Positions 33,244-45,565 of a DNA stretch of 64,000 nt are shown here, one piece after another. Location of the stretch: assembly GCA_012521615.1 (NCBI GenBank), contig JAAYMA010000048.1:1-64000 (forward strand), read 5' to 3'. The notes beneath the pieces are model-generated. The model saw only the letters and a list, made by a program, of their open reading frames with translations. It was not told the DNA's origin and ran no database searches. The translations under genes were made by a program, and so were the position numbers. The DNA is from Clostridiaceae bacterium. Its GTDB lineage: Bacteria > Bacillota > Clostridia > DSM-8532. Each line of letters opens with the position of its first letter. Within the stretch, counting starts at the first letter, position 1.

Positions 33244-34689
33244 CTATTTTATACCATGTATCTCCCGATATTTGCCCGGACTTATACCTTCGTTTTGCTT
33301 AAATATGTTATAGAAAGTCTGTGGAGTGTTAAACCCGGTTAAGTAAGCTATTTCATTTACGGTTAAATCGCTGCGTTTAAGAAGCTTTTTGGCATGTTCG
33401 ATTCTGACTTCACCTATATATTCATTTACAGTTTTTCCGGTTGAGTTTTTGAAGATTCTTGCCAGATACACTTTGTGCATATCAAAAATATTGGCAATGG
33501 TTTCGAGACTCAGATCACTGCTGCAATAATTTTTATCTATATAGTTCTGTATTTTTTTTACTTTGGGATGGGATATTTTGTTATCTGTTTCCCATATTGC
33601 TTCAAATAAGTTGTCAAATCGCTCCAGATACCATTCACACATTTCATTTACTGTTTCGAATTCATTGGTGACATCCACAGAAATTAAATTTGAACCGAAA
33701 ACAGAACTGAATGGAATTTTCTTTTTCGCACAAAAAGATGTGAGCATCCCAAGTAAAACATTATTTATATGCTGGAGATAGTTATATTGCATCATTCCTT
33801 GCAAATCTTTTTTGTAGAGACCGGAAATCTCTTTTTTCAGCGTTTTCAGATTGCCAGTCTCTATCGCCGAGTTTATTTTTTCCAGGCGGACATTTAGGAT
33901 TTCAATCTGGGCAGCCTGTGCCTGATTTTTCACGGATTCATAATACAGCGTTCTGCCTTTGCCGAGAAAAACTCGACATTCCAGAGCATGTCGCGCCTGA
34001 TTGACAATCTCGTATAAATTAAAGGCATCTGCACTGTTATTGCTCACCCCAACAGTAACACGACTGTCTGTATAACGTTTAAGTAATGTACGGATACTTT
34101 GTATCAGCCTGAATTGGTGATTGGCCATATTGAGCCGGCTGTAATCACGGGGGATAAGTGCCAGTATCAGAAGAACATTACTGTCGGCCATATAATATTC
34201 CCCCCCACCAAGGTTGAGCAAAAGCTTTTTTAGATCCTCGCTGATTTTATTGATAAAATTGAGAAGAAATTTTTGGGGGGTCTCCGACCTTACGGCCAGA
34301 CAGAAATATTCATTATTGTGTTTCAGATATGATTGAAGCTGGGCTGCAGCCTCATTACAGGTAAAACCCTTCTCCAGGACTCTGGAAAGAATTCCTTTTT
34401 GCACCGAGGTTTTGGGGGCTGCAGTCAGATCCGCCATAACATTGCTTTCTGGAAAAGCATTCAGCAGAGTATTATAAAGAGTCTCTGCAGTTAAGGCATC
34501 CTTAATAAGGTAATCATATACACCGAGACGTAATGCTTCCTTTGCATAGGAAAAGCTTTCATGGCAGCTTAGAATTATTATTTTTTTATGCTCATCTATC
34601 ATGCGAATCCGGCGTATTAATTCAAGCCCATCCATTACCGGCATTTGGATATCAGTGATTACAAGGTCAGGATTATGCTCGTTCTGAAA
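33244..34689 (-). pseudogene. 5'-truncated response regulator (REC-AraC HTH)
   Basis: In-frame minus-strand reading upstream of the ORF-track Met continues as FQNEHNPDLVITDIQ-MPVMDGLELI, then immediately hits TAA; the first half of REC, including the start, is absent. C-terminal HTH intact. Confidence 0.8.
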
Positions 34690-35036
34690 TTAAGACATGG
34701 CTTGTGACCGCTCCTAATGATGAAGGTGCGCAGGGTGCTACCCGCGCTTTAGAACAGGCAGGTAAGGATAAAGATGCCATAGTCATTGGCGTTGGTGGCT
34801 ATCTTGCCAAGGACGAATTTAAGAAAGAGTATTCCTGTTTTAAGGCAACTGCCTATATTGATCCTGTATTGGATGGAACTATAGCAGCAAATGCCGCCAT
34901 GGACTGGATCGAATTTGGAAAAGTTCCTTATGAGGAATACAAAAAAGAAGGACAGGAATTTGGAGTATATCCTTTCAGTGCAACAATGATAGACAGAAAC
35001 AATTACAGAGAAGTAATGGGAGAAGCGGCTGATTAA
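34683..35036 (+). pseudogene. 3' fragment of a sugar ABC transporter periplasmic-binding protein
   Basis: SEIKTWLVTAPNDEGAQGATRALEQAGKDKDAIVIGVGGYLAKDEF...DPVLDGTIAANAAMDWIEFGKVPYEEYKKEGQEF; only the C-terminal third is present. Confidence 0.75.
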
Positions 35037-35054
35037 GATAAATACCAGTATAAC

Positions 35055-35091
35055 AAAGGCGGGTCAGCAACATGGACCTGCCTTTTATTTT
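35055..35091 (+). terminator. Rho-independent terminator
   Basis: aaaggcgggtc-agcaacatg-gacctgcctttt-atttt. Confidence 0.75.
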
Positions 35092-35130
35092 AGTAAAAAA
35101 TATCTCTACTGCTAATAAAAGGAGGTTTTT

Positions 35131-36201
35131 ATGACAAATCGCGAAAATGTTTTAAGAGCACTAAGAAGGGAGAATCCCGAAAGAGTTCCATTTGAATTTG
35201 TGCTTTGTCCCTCTAAAATAGAAGAATTCAAAAAGCGGACAGGAGAGAGCGACTATCAGGAATATTATAATTTTCCGATCAGGTATGTGGAACTCAATCC
35301 TACAACGAAGAAGACAGATTTCACTGTTTTTTATGAAGAATTGCCGCAGGATGCTCAGCTGCTTTCTTGGAACCCTGAATGGGGAGTAATGACTGTAAAA
35401 GGTACGGTGGCTCATTTTGAAAGAATGTTTCATCCTATGGAAAAATTCACAACTGTTGAAGAAATAAAAAACTATCCATTCCCGGATTTTAATGAAGAGT
35501 ACCGTTGGACAGGATTTAAGGAAAAAGTGGACTCCCTGAAAGAAAATGATCTTATTGCAGTGGCTTTTATGCAAATGACAATATTTGAAGTAGCCTGGTA
35601 TCTGCGCGGTATGGAGAACCTGTTGATTGATATGGTATGCAATCAGGAAATGGCAGAGGTCTTGCTGGATGAAATTACAGAAATACGTATGGGCATGGCC
35701 GAAAAATACGCCAGATACGGGATTGATATACTTATGCTGGGGGACGACGTTTCATCGCAGCAGGATATGATAATGGATCCCGGGCTGTGGAGGAGATTTC
35801 TGAAACCCAGACTTGCGAAGGTTATTGCCTCAGCAAAAGCAGCCAATCCGGATATACTTATTTTTTATCACGGGGATGGGAATCTTCAGAAAATAATTCC
35901 CGATTTAATAGAAATAGGTGTGGAGATACTAAATCCAGTTCAGCCCGAATGTATGGACCCAATATTAATTAAAAAACTATATGGAGATAAATTAACCCTG
36001 TGGGGTACCCTGGGAACCCAGACAACCCTGCCGTTTGGCACTCCTGAGGAAGTGAAACAAAAATGTAAAGAACTTATAGAAACAGTCGGGAAAGGTGGAG
36101 GCTTGCTGTTGGCTCCCACACACACAATAGAACCCGAGGTTCCCTGGGAAAACATACAGGCTTTTATAGATGCAGCAAAAGAGTATGGGGCGAAGAAATA
36201 A
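35131..36201 (+). CDS. Uroporphyrinogen decarboxylase (URO-D)/MtaA-like family protein
   Basis: NRENVLRALRRENPERVPFEFV; YGIDILMLGDDVSSQQDMIMDPGLWRRFLKPRLAKVIASAK; FYHGDGNLQKIIPDLIEIGVEILNPVQPECMD. Confidence 0.85.
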   Translation: MTNRENVLRALRRENPERVPFEFVLCPSKIEEFKKRTGESDYQEYYNFPIRYVELNPTTKKTDFTVFYEELPQDAQLLSWNPEWGVMTVKGTVAHFERMFHPMEKFTTVEEIKNYPFPDFNEEYRWTGFKEKVDSLKENDLIAVAFMQMTIFEVAWYLRGMENLLIDMVCNQEMAEVLLDEITEIRMGMAEKYARYGIDILMLGDDVSSQQDMIMDPGLWRRFLKPRLAKVIASAKAANPDILIFYHGDGNLQKIIPDLIEIGVEILNPVQPECMDPILIKKLYGDKLTLWGTLGTQTTLPFGTPEEVKQKCKELIETVGKGGGLLLAPTHTIEPEVPWENIQAFIDAAKEYGAKK

Positions 36202-36366
36202 TAATTTTAATAATTTAAATTATTCCAATTGATTATATTTGCGTTATAACTGAGCAGCCTTTATAATATGAGTGTCTGATATAAATATAAAAATTAACTT
36301 TACACCAATAAGATTTGTTGGTAGCAAGGACGTATCGGACACCGGCTTATGCAGGTAATTTAATGA

Positions 36367-37662
<1,296 letters not shown>

Positions 37663-37695
37663 AAGTTTAAAATATATGAATAAGTTTAGCTTGAA

Positions 37696-37720
37696 AGCTG
37701 TCTTTAAAGACAGCTTTTTT
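37696..37720 (+). terminator. Rho-independent terminator after purA
   Basis: agctgtcttt-aaagacagctttttt. Confidence 0.85.
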
Positions 37721-37804
37721 CATGTTTTTCTCTTGTTGCATTTAGTAACCTGCCTTGCATATCATAAAATTAGATCACTATATCCATAAAATAAGAGGAA
37801 TCTG

Positions 37805-38950
37805 ATGGTATATTTGGATAATGCAGCAACATCCTTCCCCAAACCCCAGGAAGTATACGAAAAAATATATACATTTATGCAGGAATCCTGTGCCAACCCG
37901 GGCAGGTCTTCGCACAGAATGGCAAGAGTTTCGGCTCAATACATAATGCAGACCAGAGAGAGTATTGCAGCTCTTTTTAATATCAGTAACCCCCTGAGAA
38001 TCGGCTTTACAGCAAATGCAACATATGCTCTCAACATGGCCATTAAAGGCATACTCAGAAAAGGAGATCATGTTGTCACCACAGCATTGGAGCATAATTC
38101 TGTTTTGCGTCCTTTATATGAGCTGAAAAAGAAAGGGTTTATAAATTATTCAATAGTACTGCCCCGGAATATTTACGGGGACATAGACCCATACGACATT
38201 GCAAAAGCAATAAGATATAATACGCGACTTATTATTATTACCGCCTCATCGAACGTTACAGGTAATATACTGCCTTTTGAGCAAATCGGGGATATTGCAA
38301 AAAAACATGGTGTTCACTACTTGCTTGATGCATCCCAGGGCGCTGGAGTTCTTCCCATTGATGTCGAAAAAATGAATATAGACTTGCTTGCCTTTCCGGG
38401 ACATAAAGGGCTTATGGGACCACAGGGCACGGGCGGTCTTTACTGCAGGGAAGGACTTAAATTAAAATCAATAATACAGGGTGGTACAGGAAGCAAGTCC
38501 TTTGAAACCGTTCAGCCTGATTTTATGCCTGACCTGATTGAAAGTGGCACTTTAAACACTCCTGGAATTGTCGGTCTGGGAGAGGGGATAAAATTTATCC
38601 TGAAAACAGGTACACAAGCCATACATGAAAGAAAACAGCTCCTAATAAAAAGACTTTATGACATGCTGGAAGGCTCAGGCAATATAAAATTTTATTCAAG
38701 ACCTGAAAACAACAGCGGTGTTTTGGCTCTGCTTATAGATGGGATGGATTCCTCTGAAGCGGCCAATATTCTGGATTCTAAATATCAGATTGCTGTCCGT
38801 CCCGGTTTTCATTGTGCACCTTTGATGCATAAGTTTTTAAAGACTGAAAAAACAGGTCTCGTCAGAATAAGTCCTGGATATTTCAATACTGTTGAGGAAA
38901 TAGAGTATACAGCTGAAAGTATACTTGAAATAGCGGCAGGTTCGAACTAA
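37805..38950 (+). CDS. Cysteine desulfurase-like class V aminotransferase
   Basis: [73 protein letters not shown]. Confidence 0.9.
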   Translation: MVYLDNAATSFPKPQEVYEKIYTFMQESCANPGRSSHRMARVSAQYIMQTRESIAALFNISNPLRIGFTANATYALNMAIKGILRKGDHVVTTALEHNSVLRPLYELKKKGFINYSIVLPRNIYGDIDPYDIAKAIRYNTRLIIITASSNVTGNILPFEQIGDIAKKHGVHYLLDASQGAGVLPIDVEKMNIDLLAFPGHKGLMGPQGTGGLYCREGLKLKSIIQGGTGSKSFETVQPDFMPDLIESGTLNTPGIVGLGEGIKFILKTGTQAIHERKQLLIKRLYDMLEGSGNIKFYSRPENNSGVLALLIDGMDSSEAANILDSKYQIAVRPGFHCAPLMHKFLKTEKTGLVRISPGYFNTVEEIEYTAESILEIAAGSN

Positions 38951-39747
38951 ATATCGATAAAAGTAATCTCCGGTCTTGATCCGAGACGCAGTGGGACTAC
39001 CACATTACCTATACCTCTGGTTATGTAGCAAGGGATGCCGTTTATACGGTGGAAACCTTTTCTGTAACCGGCTTTGGAGGTTTCTTCCTTTCTTAAAAGT
39101 TTGTATTCGAGGTCAAAGGGCATCCAAATCTGACCGCCGTGGAAATGCCCGCAAAGAAGGAGGTCAATTTCCCCCGGCGGAATGGACAGGGCTATTTCAG
39201 GGTTGTGGGAAACACCGAGAGTAAAGTCGGCTTTTTTGTCCTTTTGAGAAAGGGCTTTTTGGATATCGGGCTTTCCATATCTTATATCATCGATACCTAC
39301 AATGTTTATTACTTTTTGACCTTTGTGGAATGTAACACAGTCATTGATAAGGAATTCAATGCCCAGACCCTGCAAATTGAAAAAAAACAGTTCTTTGGCA
39401 CGCGGGTATTTATTGAAGCAGCGGTGATCATGGTTTCCCAATGTGACAAAGACCGGACATTTCGGGGAAATATTCTCAATCAGCTTTCTGAAGTCCTTTA
39501 TATGCTTTTCATTCTCGATTATATCCCCTGCAATTACCAATAAATCAGGCTTTTCTTCATAAAGGGCCTTTTTGATATCCTTATCGGATACCATTAAAAG
39601 CCCCATATGCAGATCGGATATGAGAGCAATTCGCAAACCTGTTTTATTATTTCCAAATCTAAAATATTCGCGTTTCAGGTGTCCGGCATGAAACGCCATA
39701 AAAAGGATAAATGCCAGGAATAATAAAAGAACAAAATACAACTTCAA
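38947..39747 (-). CDS. Membrane-associated metallophosphoesterase (YkuE-like)
   Basis: N-terminal [49 protein letters not shown]. Confidence 0.9.
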   Translation of the reverse strand: MKLYFVLLLFLAFILFMAFHAGHLKREYFRFGNNKTGLRIALISDLHMGLLMVSDKDIKKALYEEKPDLLVIAGDIIENEKHIKDFRKLIENISPKCPVFVTLGNHDHRCFNKYPRAKELFFFNLQGLGIEFLINDCVTFHKGQKVINIVGIDDIRYGKPDIQKALSQKDKKADFTLGVSHNPEIALSIPPGEIDLLLCGHFHGGQIWMPFDLEYKLLRKEETSKAGYRKGFHRINGIPCYITRGIGNVVVPLRLGSRPEITFIDI

Positions 39748-39902
39748 TCACCTTAATCAAAGATAACACACTGAGTATGTTGAGGACAAGCTTTCAGGCA
39801 ATTCCATTTTATTGATGTTTTATATTTTGTTAATAAGGTAAAATATGAGAAGAATAAAAAGTAAAAAGGGTTTGGAAATAGAGATTACAATGGAGGAATT
39901 TT

Positions 39903-41081
39903 ATGAAAAGAGCAATTATTATAGTACTTGACAGCTTAGGTATTGGAGAGTTGCCTGACGCTCACATATACGGGGATGAAGGGAGTAATACCCTTGGCAA
40001 TATCGTCAAATCAATGAAGAAGGAACAATGGTTCTCTTTGAAAAATCTTGAGAAATTGGGTATGGGATATATAGATGGTATTGATTATCTGGGAAGACCG
40101 GACGAAATACTGGGTGCGGTTGGCAGAATGGCAGAGATATCAAAGGGTAAGGACACCACAACCGGCCATTGGGAAATAGCCGGTATTATACTTGACAGGC
40201 CATTCCCGACTTATCCTGATGGCTTTCCGGCTGATGTCATTGAAGAATTTGAAAAAGCCATAGGGAGAAGAATACTGGGAAACTATACCGCTTCAGGCAC
40301 GGCTATTATTGAGGAGCTTGGCAGGCAGCATATGGAAACAGGAAAGCCCATTGTATATACATCCGCAGACAGTGTATTTCAGATTGCGGCCCATGAGGAA
40401 ATAATCCCGATAGATGAGCTTTATGATATGTGCAGAAAAGCCCGTGAAATACTTAAGGGAGAGCACGGGGTGGGAAGAGTGATAGCCCGGCCATTTATAG
40501 GTGAGCCTGGTAATTTCAAGCGTACTGAAAGAAGAAAAGACTTTTCACTGAAACCTGTAAGAAAGACAGTATTGGATTATGCTGAAGAGAATGGATACGA
40601 GGTAAGGGCAGTAGGTAAAATAAAGGATATTTTTGCAGGCTCGGGTATTACTCATTCTGTGCATACCAGCAATAATATGGACGGGGTTGATAAAACAATA
40701 GCCTGGCTGAAAGAAGAGTTTCCGGGTATTCTCTTTACCAATCTTGTAGATTTTGATATGCTCTACGGACACCGCAACGACACTGTTGCCTATGCCAAAG
40801 GACTGGTGGAGTTTGACAGCCGCCTGCCGGAGATTTTAGACAGTCTGAAGGAAGAGGATATTTTATTCATTACTGCAGATCATGGATGTGATCCCACAAC
40901 TGAGAGCACCGACCATTCCCGGGAATATACCCCGCTTCTGATTTATGGAAGCAGTATCAAAGCAGGTGCCAATATTCATACCAGGAAAAGTTTTTCCGAC
41001 ATTGCTTCAACTATTAAGGAATATTTAAATATTGATGCCGATATTGAGGGTGAAAGCTTTCTTAATCTGATTTTGAAATAA
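39903..41081 (+). CDS. deoB: Phosphopentomutase
   Basis: [86 protein letters not shown]. Confidence 0.97.
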   Translation: MKRAIIIVLDSLGIGELPDAHIYGDEGSNTLGNIVKSMKKEQWFSLKNLEKLGMGYIDGIDYLGRPDEILGAVGRMAEISKGKDTTTGHWEIAGIILDRPFPTYPDGFPADVIEEFEKAIGRRILGNYTASGTAIIEELGRQHMETGKPIVYTSADSVFQIAAHEEIIPIDELYDMCRKAREILKGEHGVGRVIARPFIGEPGNFKRTERRKDFSLKPVRKTVLDYAEENGYEVRAVGKIKDIFAGSGITHSVHTSNNMDGVDKTIAWLKEEFPGILFTNLVDFDMLYGHRNDTVAYAKGLVEFDSRLPEILDSLKEEDILFITADHGCDPTTESTDHSREYTPLLIYGSSIKAGANIHTRKSFSDIASTIKEYLNIDADIEGESFLNLILK

Positions 41082-41124
41082 ATCCTGCATACGTGCTGAA
41101 TTTAACAGAAAGAAGGTATTCCTT

Positions 41125-42426
41125 ATGAGAATGATTGATATTATTGAGAAAAAAAGAGACAATAAAAAACTTTCGCAAAAAGAAATTGAGTTTTTTGTAA
41201 AAGGTGTTGCTGACGGGTCTATACCGGATTATCAGACAAGCGCTCTTCTTATGGCCATTTGTCTGAATGGAATGGATGATGAAGAAACTTTATATCTTAC
41301 ACAGGCCATGGCAGCTTCGGGTGACCAGATAGATCTGTCACCAATTCCCGGAATAAAGGTGGACAAACACAGTACGGGAGGTGTAGGGGATAAAACTACG
41401 CTGATACTGGGGCCAATTGTTGCCGCTTGTGGCGTGCCTGTAGCCAAAATGAGCGGAAGAGGGCTCGGCCATACCGGGGGAACCATAGATAAACTGGAAT
41501 CAATACCGGGTTTCAAATCAGGATTGTCAAGAGAAGAGTTCATAAATTCGGTGAAAGAAATTGGTATTGCGGTTGCCGGTCAGACCGAAAATCTTGTGCC
41601 TGCCGATAAAAAACTCTATGCTCTCAGGGATGTTACAGGTACAGTCAGAAGCATTCCCCTGATAGCGGCCAGTATTATGAGCAAAAAGCTTGCCAGCGGG
41701 GCCGATGCAATTGTTCTGGATGTAAAAGTCGGAAGCGGCGCTTTCATGAAAACAGTTGATGAGGCAAGGAGACTTGCCCGGGCCATGGTTGATATAGGAA
41801 AGGGAGCCGGAAGAAAGACAGTAGCCATAATAACTGATATGGACAAACCTTTGGGAAAGGCTATAGGCAATGCTCTTGAAGTTAGGGAGGCCATAGAGGT
41901 ACTGGCGGGCAGGGGGCCGGAAGATATAACCGAAATATGCCTTACCCTTGCAGGAAAAATGCTTGAACTGGCAGGGAAAGGCGATTTTGACACATGTAAA
42001 TCCCTTGCTCTGCAGGCTATTGGGGATAGAAGTGCTCTTGGAAAGCTTAAGGAAATGATTAAAAACCAGGGCGGAATTCCTGATGTGGTGCATGATTTTT
42101 CCCTCCTTCCCAAAGCTGTTCATACAAAGGAATACCTCTCACCGGACACCGGATATTTGGCTTCAATGACTTCAGATGTTCTGGGCGTGGCTTCCATGCT
42201 TCTTGGGGCTGGCAGGGCAAACAAGGAAAGTTCCATTGATCATGCCGCGGGAATAGTTCTGCTGAAGAAACCCGGAGACAGGGTAGAAAAAAATGAACCT
42301 TTAATGATTCTTCATGCAAACCAGTCTTCGTTTTTTGACGCTGCTATCAGGCAAATAGAAGGTGCAGTGGAAATCAGTCAGGATAAGCCTAAGATGCCGC
42401 CATTAATACTTGATATTATCGAATAA
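41125..42426 (+). CDS. pdp: Pyrimidine-nucleoside phosphorylase
   Basis: MRMIDIIEKKRDNKKLSQKEIEFFVKGVADGSIPDYQTSALLMAI, VDKHSTGGVGDKTTLILGPIVAACGVPVAKMSGRGLGHTGGTIDKLESIPGF. Confidence 0.96.
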   Translation: MRMIDIIEKKRDNKKLSQKEIEFFVKGVADGSIPDYQTSALLMAICLNGMDDEETLYLTQAMAASGDQIDLSPIPGIKVDKHSTGGVGDKTTLILGPIVAACGVPVAKMSGRGLGHTGGTIDKLESIPGFKSGLSREEFINSVKEIGIAVAGQTENLVPADKKLYALRDVTGTVRSIPLIAASIMSKKLASGADAIVLDVKVGSGAFMKTVDEARRLARAMVDIGKGAGRKTVAIITDMDKPLGKAIGNALEVREAIEVLAGRGPEDITEICLTLAGKMLELAGKGDFDTCKSLALQAIGDRSALGKLKEMIKNQGGIPDVVHDFSLLPKAVHTKEYLSPDTGYLASMTSDVLGVASMLLGAGRANKESSIDHAAGIVLLKKPGDRVEKNEPLMILHANQSSFFDAAIRQIEGAVEISQDKPKMPPLILDIIE

Positions 42427-42444
42427 AACCAGCGAAATATTAAA

Positions 42445-42480
42445 CTCCCGGTATCATTGCTCTGAACCGGGAGCCTTTAA
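42445..42480 (+). terminator. Hairpin downstream of pdp
   Basis: ctcccggt-atcattgctctga-accgggag. Confidence 0.6.
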
Positions 42481-42560
42481 AACGGGGCTATCCATTTTTT
42501 AATTTACATTATATACACATTTTCAGAATAAGATATATTGAGTTGTTGATAATTATTAAA

Positions 42561-43766
42561 CTACTGATAAACCCTTACATAATCAACAAGCATTTCTGCG
42601 GGGAATGGGGTGCTGGAATTTGGTGAACCCGGCCAATTACCGCCAACTGCAAGGTTCAGGATAATGAAGAATGGCTTGTGGAATTCATCAGTCCCATTAA
42701 TGCCGTTGGCAATATTGGCCTCAAAAAACTGGTTGCCGTCAACAAACCATTTGATTGATGAGGGGCTCCACTCAATAGAATAAACATGGAACTGGCTGAA
42801 ATCCAGATTCCAGGTTGCTCCCCCGTAATAAGCATAGTTTCCATTGTGATCTGACCAGTGAATGGTACCGTGGGTGACAGATTCGTTATTTATATGTTCC
42901 ATAATGTCGATTTCACCACAGTAAGGCCATGAAACCTGGGAAAAACTCTCTCCCAGCATCCAGAAGGCCGGCCAGAGCCCCTGTCCTGTGGGTATCTTTA
43001 TTCTTGCCTCTATTCTTCCATAGGTCCAGTTCCTCTTGCCCTGAGTTTTTATACGGGCAGAGGTATAATTTCTGCCTCCATAGTTTTCCCTGCGGGCGGT
43101 AATAATGAGATGCCCTCCGGAAACACGGACGTTCTCGGGACGATCTGTGTAGTACTGGAGTTCATTATTACCCCAGCCATTGTGGCCGGTTCCGATTTCA
43201 CAAGTCCAGTTTGATGTATCCAAACTTGAACCGTTAAATTCGTCCGACCAGACAAGAGTTTTGTAATCGGGAGAAGGACTGGAACCGCCGAATTCGGTAA
43301 TCTTGAACTTCTCCCATGTGTCAATGGACGATCTGTTGGCATACAATACAGCGCCCTGATTCAGATCGGCACTGACATACATATTGTTTGCAAGTGCCAG
43401 AAGAGCAACTGTACCATCGCCTAAATCCACAATTCTGAACTTCTCCCATGTATCTATAGCAGTTCTGTCAGCAATCAACTGACCGCCGAGGTTCAGATCA
43501 GCACATACATATTTGTTACTTATCTGAGAGAGAAAAGAAACTGTACCGTCTGAATTGTAGATAACTTTAAATGATTCCCAGTCGCTGGCGGAGGACCGGT
43601 TGGCAACAAGAGGACCGTTGCCGTAATCTTCGGCGCAGACATATTGGTTATTTGCCATTGCCAGGATACTTGAATAGCCAGCTATAGGTTCAGCAACAGC
43701 CGGTAAAGACCAGGTCGAAAATACAAGCAACAAAATAAGGATACTGACAAGAAATCTCCTTAACAT
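42561..43766 (-). CDS. Secreted GH16 beta-glucanase with N-terminal fascin-like beta-trefoil module
   Basis: Signal peptide; three ~44-aa repeats (NNQYVCAED..G.LVANRSSASDWESFK / NKYVCADLN..LIADRTAIDTWEKFR / NNMYVSADLN..LYANRSSIDTWEKFK); GH16 catalytic EIDIMEH. Confidence 0.92.
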   Translation of the reverse strand: MLRRFLVSILILLLVFSTWSLPAVAEPIAGYSSILAMANNQYVCAEDYGNGPLVANRSSASDWESFKVIYNSDGTVSFLSQISNKYVCADLNLGGQLIADRTAIDTWEKFRIVDLGDGTVALLALANNMYVSADLNQGAVLYANRSSIDTWEKFKITEFGGSSPSPDYKTLVWSDEFNGSSLDTSNWTCEIGTGHNGWGNNELQYYTDRPENVRVSGGHLIITARRENYGGRNYTSARIKTQGKRNWTYGRIEARIKIPTGQGLWPAFWMLGESFSQVSWPYCGEIDIMEHINNESVTHGTIHWSDHNGNYAYYGGATWNLDFSQFHVYSIEWSPSSIKWFVDGNQFFEANIANGINGTDEFHKPFFIILNLAVGGNWPGSPNSSTPFPAEMLVDYVRVYQ

Positions 43767-44153
43767 ACTATTACCTCCTTGTAACTACATTTAACAGACT
43801 GTTTTACACTGGATAACCCCGTTCCATATGTGTTGCCCAGGTAAAAGTCGTTGTTGTGACATAGCAGCTACAAAGGAGTAATGAGCAGGAATATCTTAAT
43901 TAGCATACATTGAACGTGAAAGATTTGAAGAGTAATTATAATATAAACAGGAATCAAATTACATGCAATAAGACTTTTTTCCTATATTTGCATTAAAAGT
44001 GATTATAAGCATAGTATGGTACTTTGTAAAGGTAAACCATAATATAAGACAATTAATATTTCCCGATATTTCCCGGAACTTTAATTTGAGTTATTTGAAA
44101 TAAAACCTGAATAACTGAGATAAGCCTGCATATAGTTTTTATTGGATAAGTCT

Positions 44154-45419
44154 ATGGAAGTGATATCCTTGAAACAAAAAAGAAGGCTTTGTCTTGTTCT
44201 CTGTATTATTATGTGTATCATAACTTCTACAGTCGGAGCAGGTGCAGCCAATATACAGGAAGCTACATACGAAACTGATGTTTCAATCACCTCAATTGAA
44301 ATCGACAAGGATGAAAAAAACGAAGAAACAGCGGCTGAAACACCTAAATTTACGGTAGATGCCAAATCGGCCATTTTGATTGAGGCAGAGACCGGAAAAG
44401 TTCTTTATGCTTTTAACGAAAATGAACCCCTTCCTATTGCCAGCATCACAAAAATAATGACAATGCTTCTTGTTATGGAGGCAATCGATACGGGCAAGAT
44501 AAACCTGACCGATAAAGTCACTGTTTCTGCCCATGCGTCCAGAATGGGAGGATCGCAGGTTTATCTCAAAGAGGGGGAAATCTTTACAATTGAAGAACTC
44601 TTAAAGGCGGTTGCAGTCCACTCTGCCAATGATGCTTCTGTAGCTCTGGCCGAAGCTGTGGCAGGAAGTGAGGAAGCCTTTGTTGCAATGATGAATGAAA
44701 AAAGTCAGGAACTTGGTATGAAAAATACAAAATTTCTTGACTGCACGGGTTTGACCGATGAGGGGCATTTCAGCACGGCTTATGATATAGCCATTATGTC
44801 CAGGGAATTATTGGTTAAACATCCCAGAATTATTCATTATACGACTATCTGGCATGATACATTCAGGGACGGGACTTTTGATCTTGACAATACAAATAAG
44901 CTTGTAAGACGCTACAGAGGTACAACGGGTATCAAAACCGGTTTTACAAATGCGGCTGGTTTTTGCCTGTCGGCCTCAGCTGAAAGAAATGGCACCAAGT
45001 TTATCTCTGTATTATTGGGGGCAAAGTCTAATGATACAAGATTTTCAGAATCTGCCAGACTTCTGGATTATGGGTTCAGCAACTGGGAAAGTGTAAAGAT
45101 AGAAAAGAAGGATATGGAGGCTGGTGTAATAAAAGTAAAAAAAGGTGTGACTGCTGAAATACCTGTTACTTTTTCATCTGATGCTTTTGTGGTGGTCAGG
45201 AAGGGCAGCAGGGACAAGATTGAAGAAACTCTGGAAATACCCGAGGTTGTCAATGCACCTGTTGAGGAAGGTCAGACCATCGGAGTGTTAAACATTGATC
45301 TAGATGGGGAGAGGCTTGCCTCAATCCCGGTTGTTGCTGCCGGAAGTTCTGAAAAATGTACTTTGGCCAAAGCTCTTGCCATGATTATCAGTAAATGGCT
45401 CACGCTGAGTATAAAGTAA
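44154..45419 (+). CDS. D-alanyl-D-alanine carboxypeptidase (DacF-like)
   Basis: SxxK in PIASITKIMTMLLVMEAI, SxN in VHSANDASVALAE, KTG in GIKTGFTNAAGFC. Confidence 0.94.
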   Translation: MEVISLKQKRRLCLVLCIIMCIITSTVGAGAANIQEATYETDVSITSIEIDKDEKNEETAAETPKFTVDAKSAILIEAETGKVLYAFNENEPLPIASITKIMTMLLVMEAIDTGKINLTDKVTVSAHASRMGGSQVYLKEGEIFTIEELLKAVAVHSANDASVALAEAVAGSEEAFVAMMNEKSQELGMKNTKFLDCTGLTDEGHFSTAYDIAIMSRELLVKHPRIIHYTTIWHDTFRDGTFDLDNTNKLVRRYRGTTGIKTGFTNAAGFCLSASAERNGTKFISVLLGAKSNDTRFSESARLLDYGFSNWESVKIEKKDMEAGVIKVKKGVTAEIPVTFSSDAFVVVRKGSRDKIEETLEIPEVVNAPVEEGQTIGVLNIDLDGERLASIPVVAAGSSEKCTLAKALAMIISKWLTLSIK

Positions 45420-45565
45420 TGCACCGGTCTTTTCTGATTTTATGTGACTTGTTTTATGTGTGGCCGCAAGGCGGTTCTCCGCTGCGAACAGTTTCAAGGT
45501 ACCAAGGCAAACTAAGCATTCGGATGTTCTTCAGGAGAAGCCTTGCGCCCATTTGTACGAATATT

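Noticed and set aside
41527-42123. 198-aa and 165-aa minus-strand ORFs inside pdp
   Set aside because: Antisense shadows of a highly conserved CDS.
44058-44082. Short direct repeat tatttcccgatatttcccgg
   Set aside because: Only two short copies; insufficient for CRISPR or iteron interpretation.
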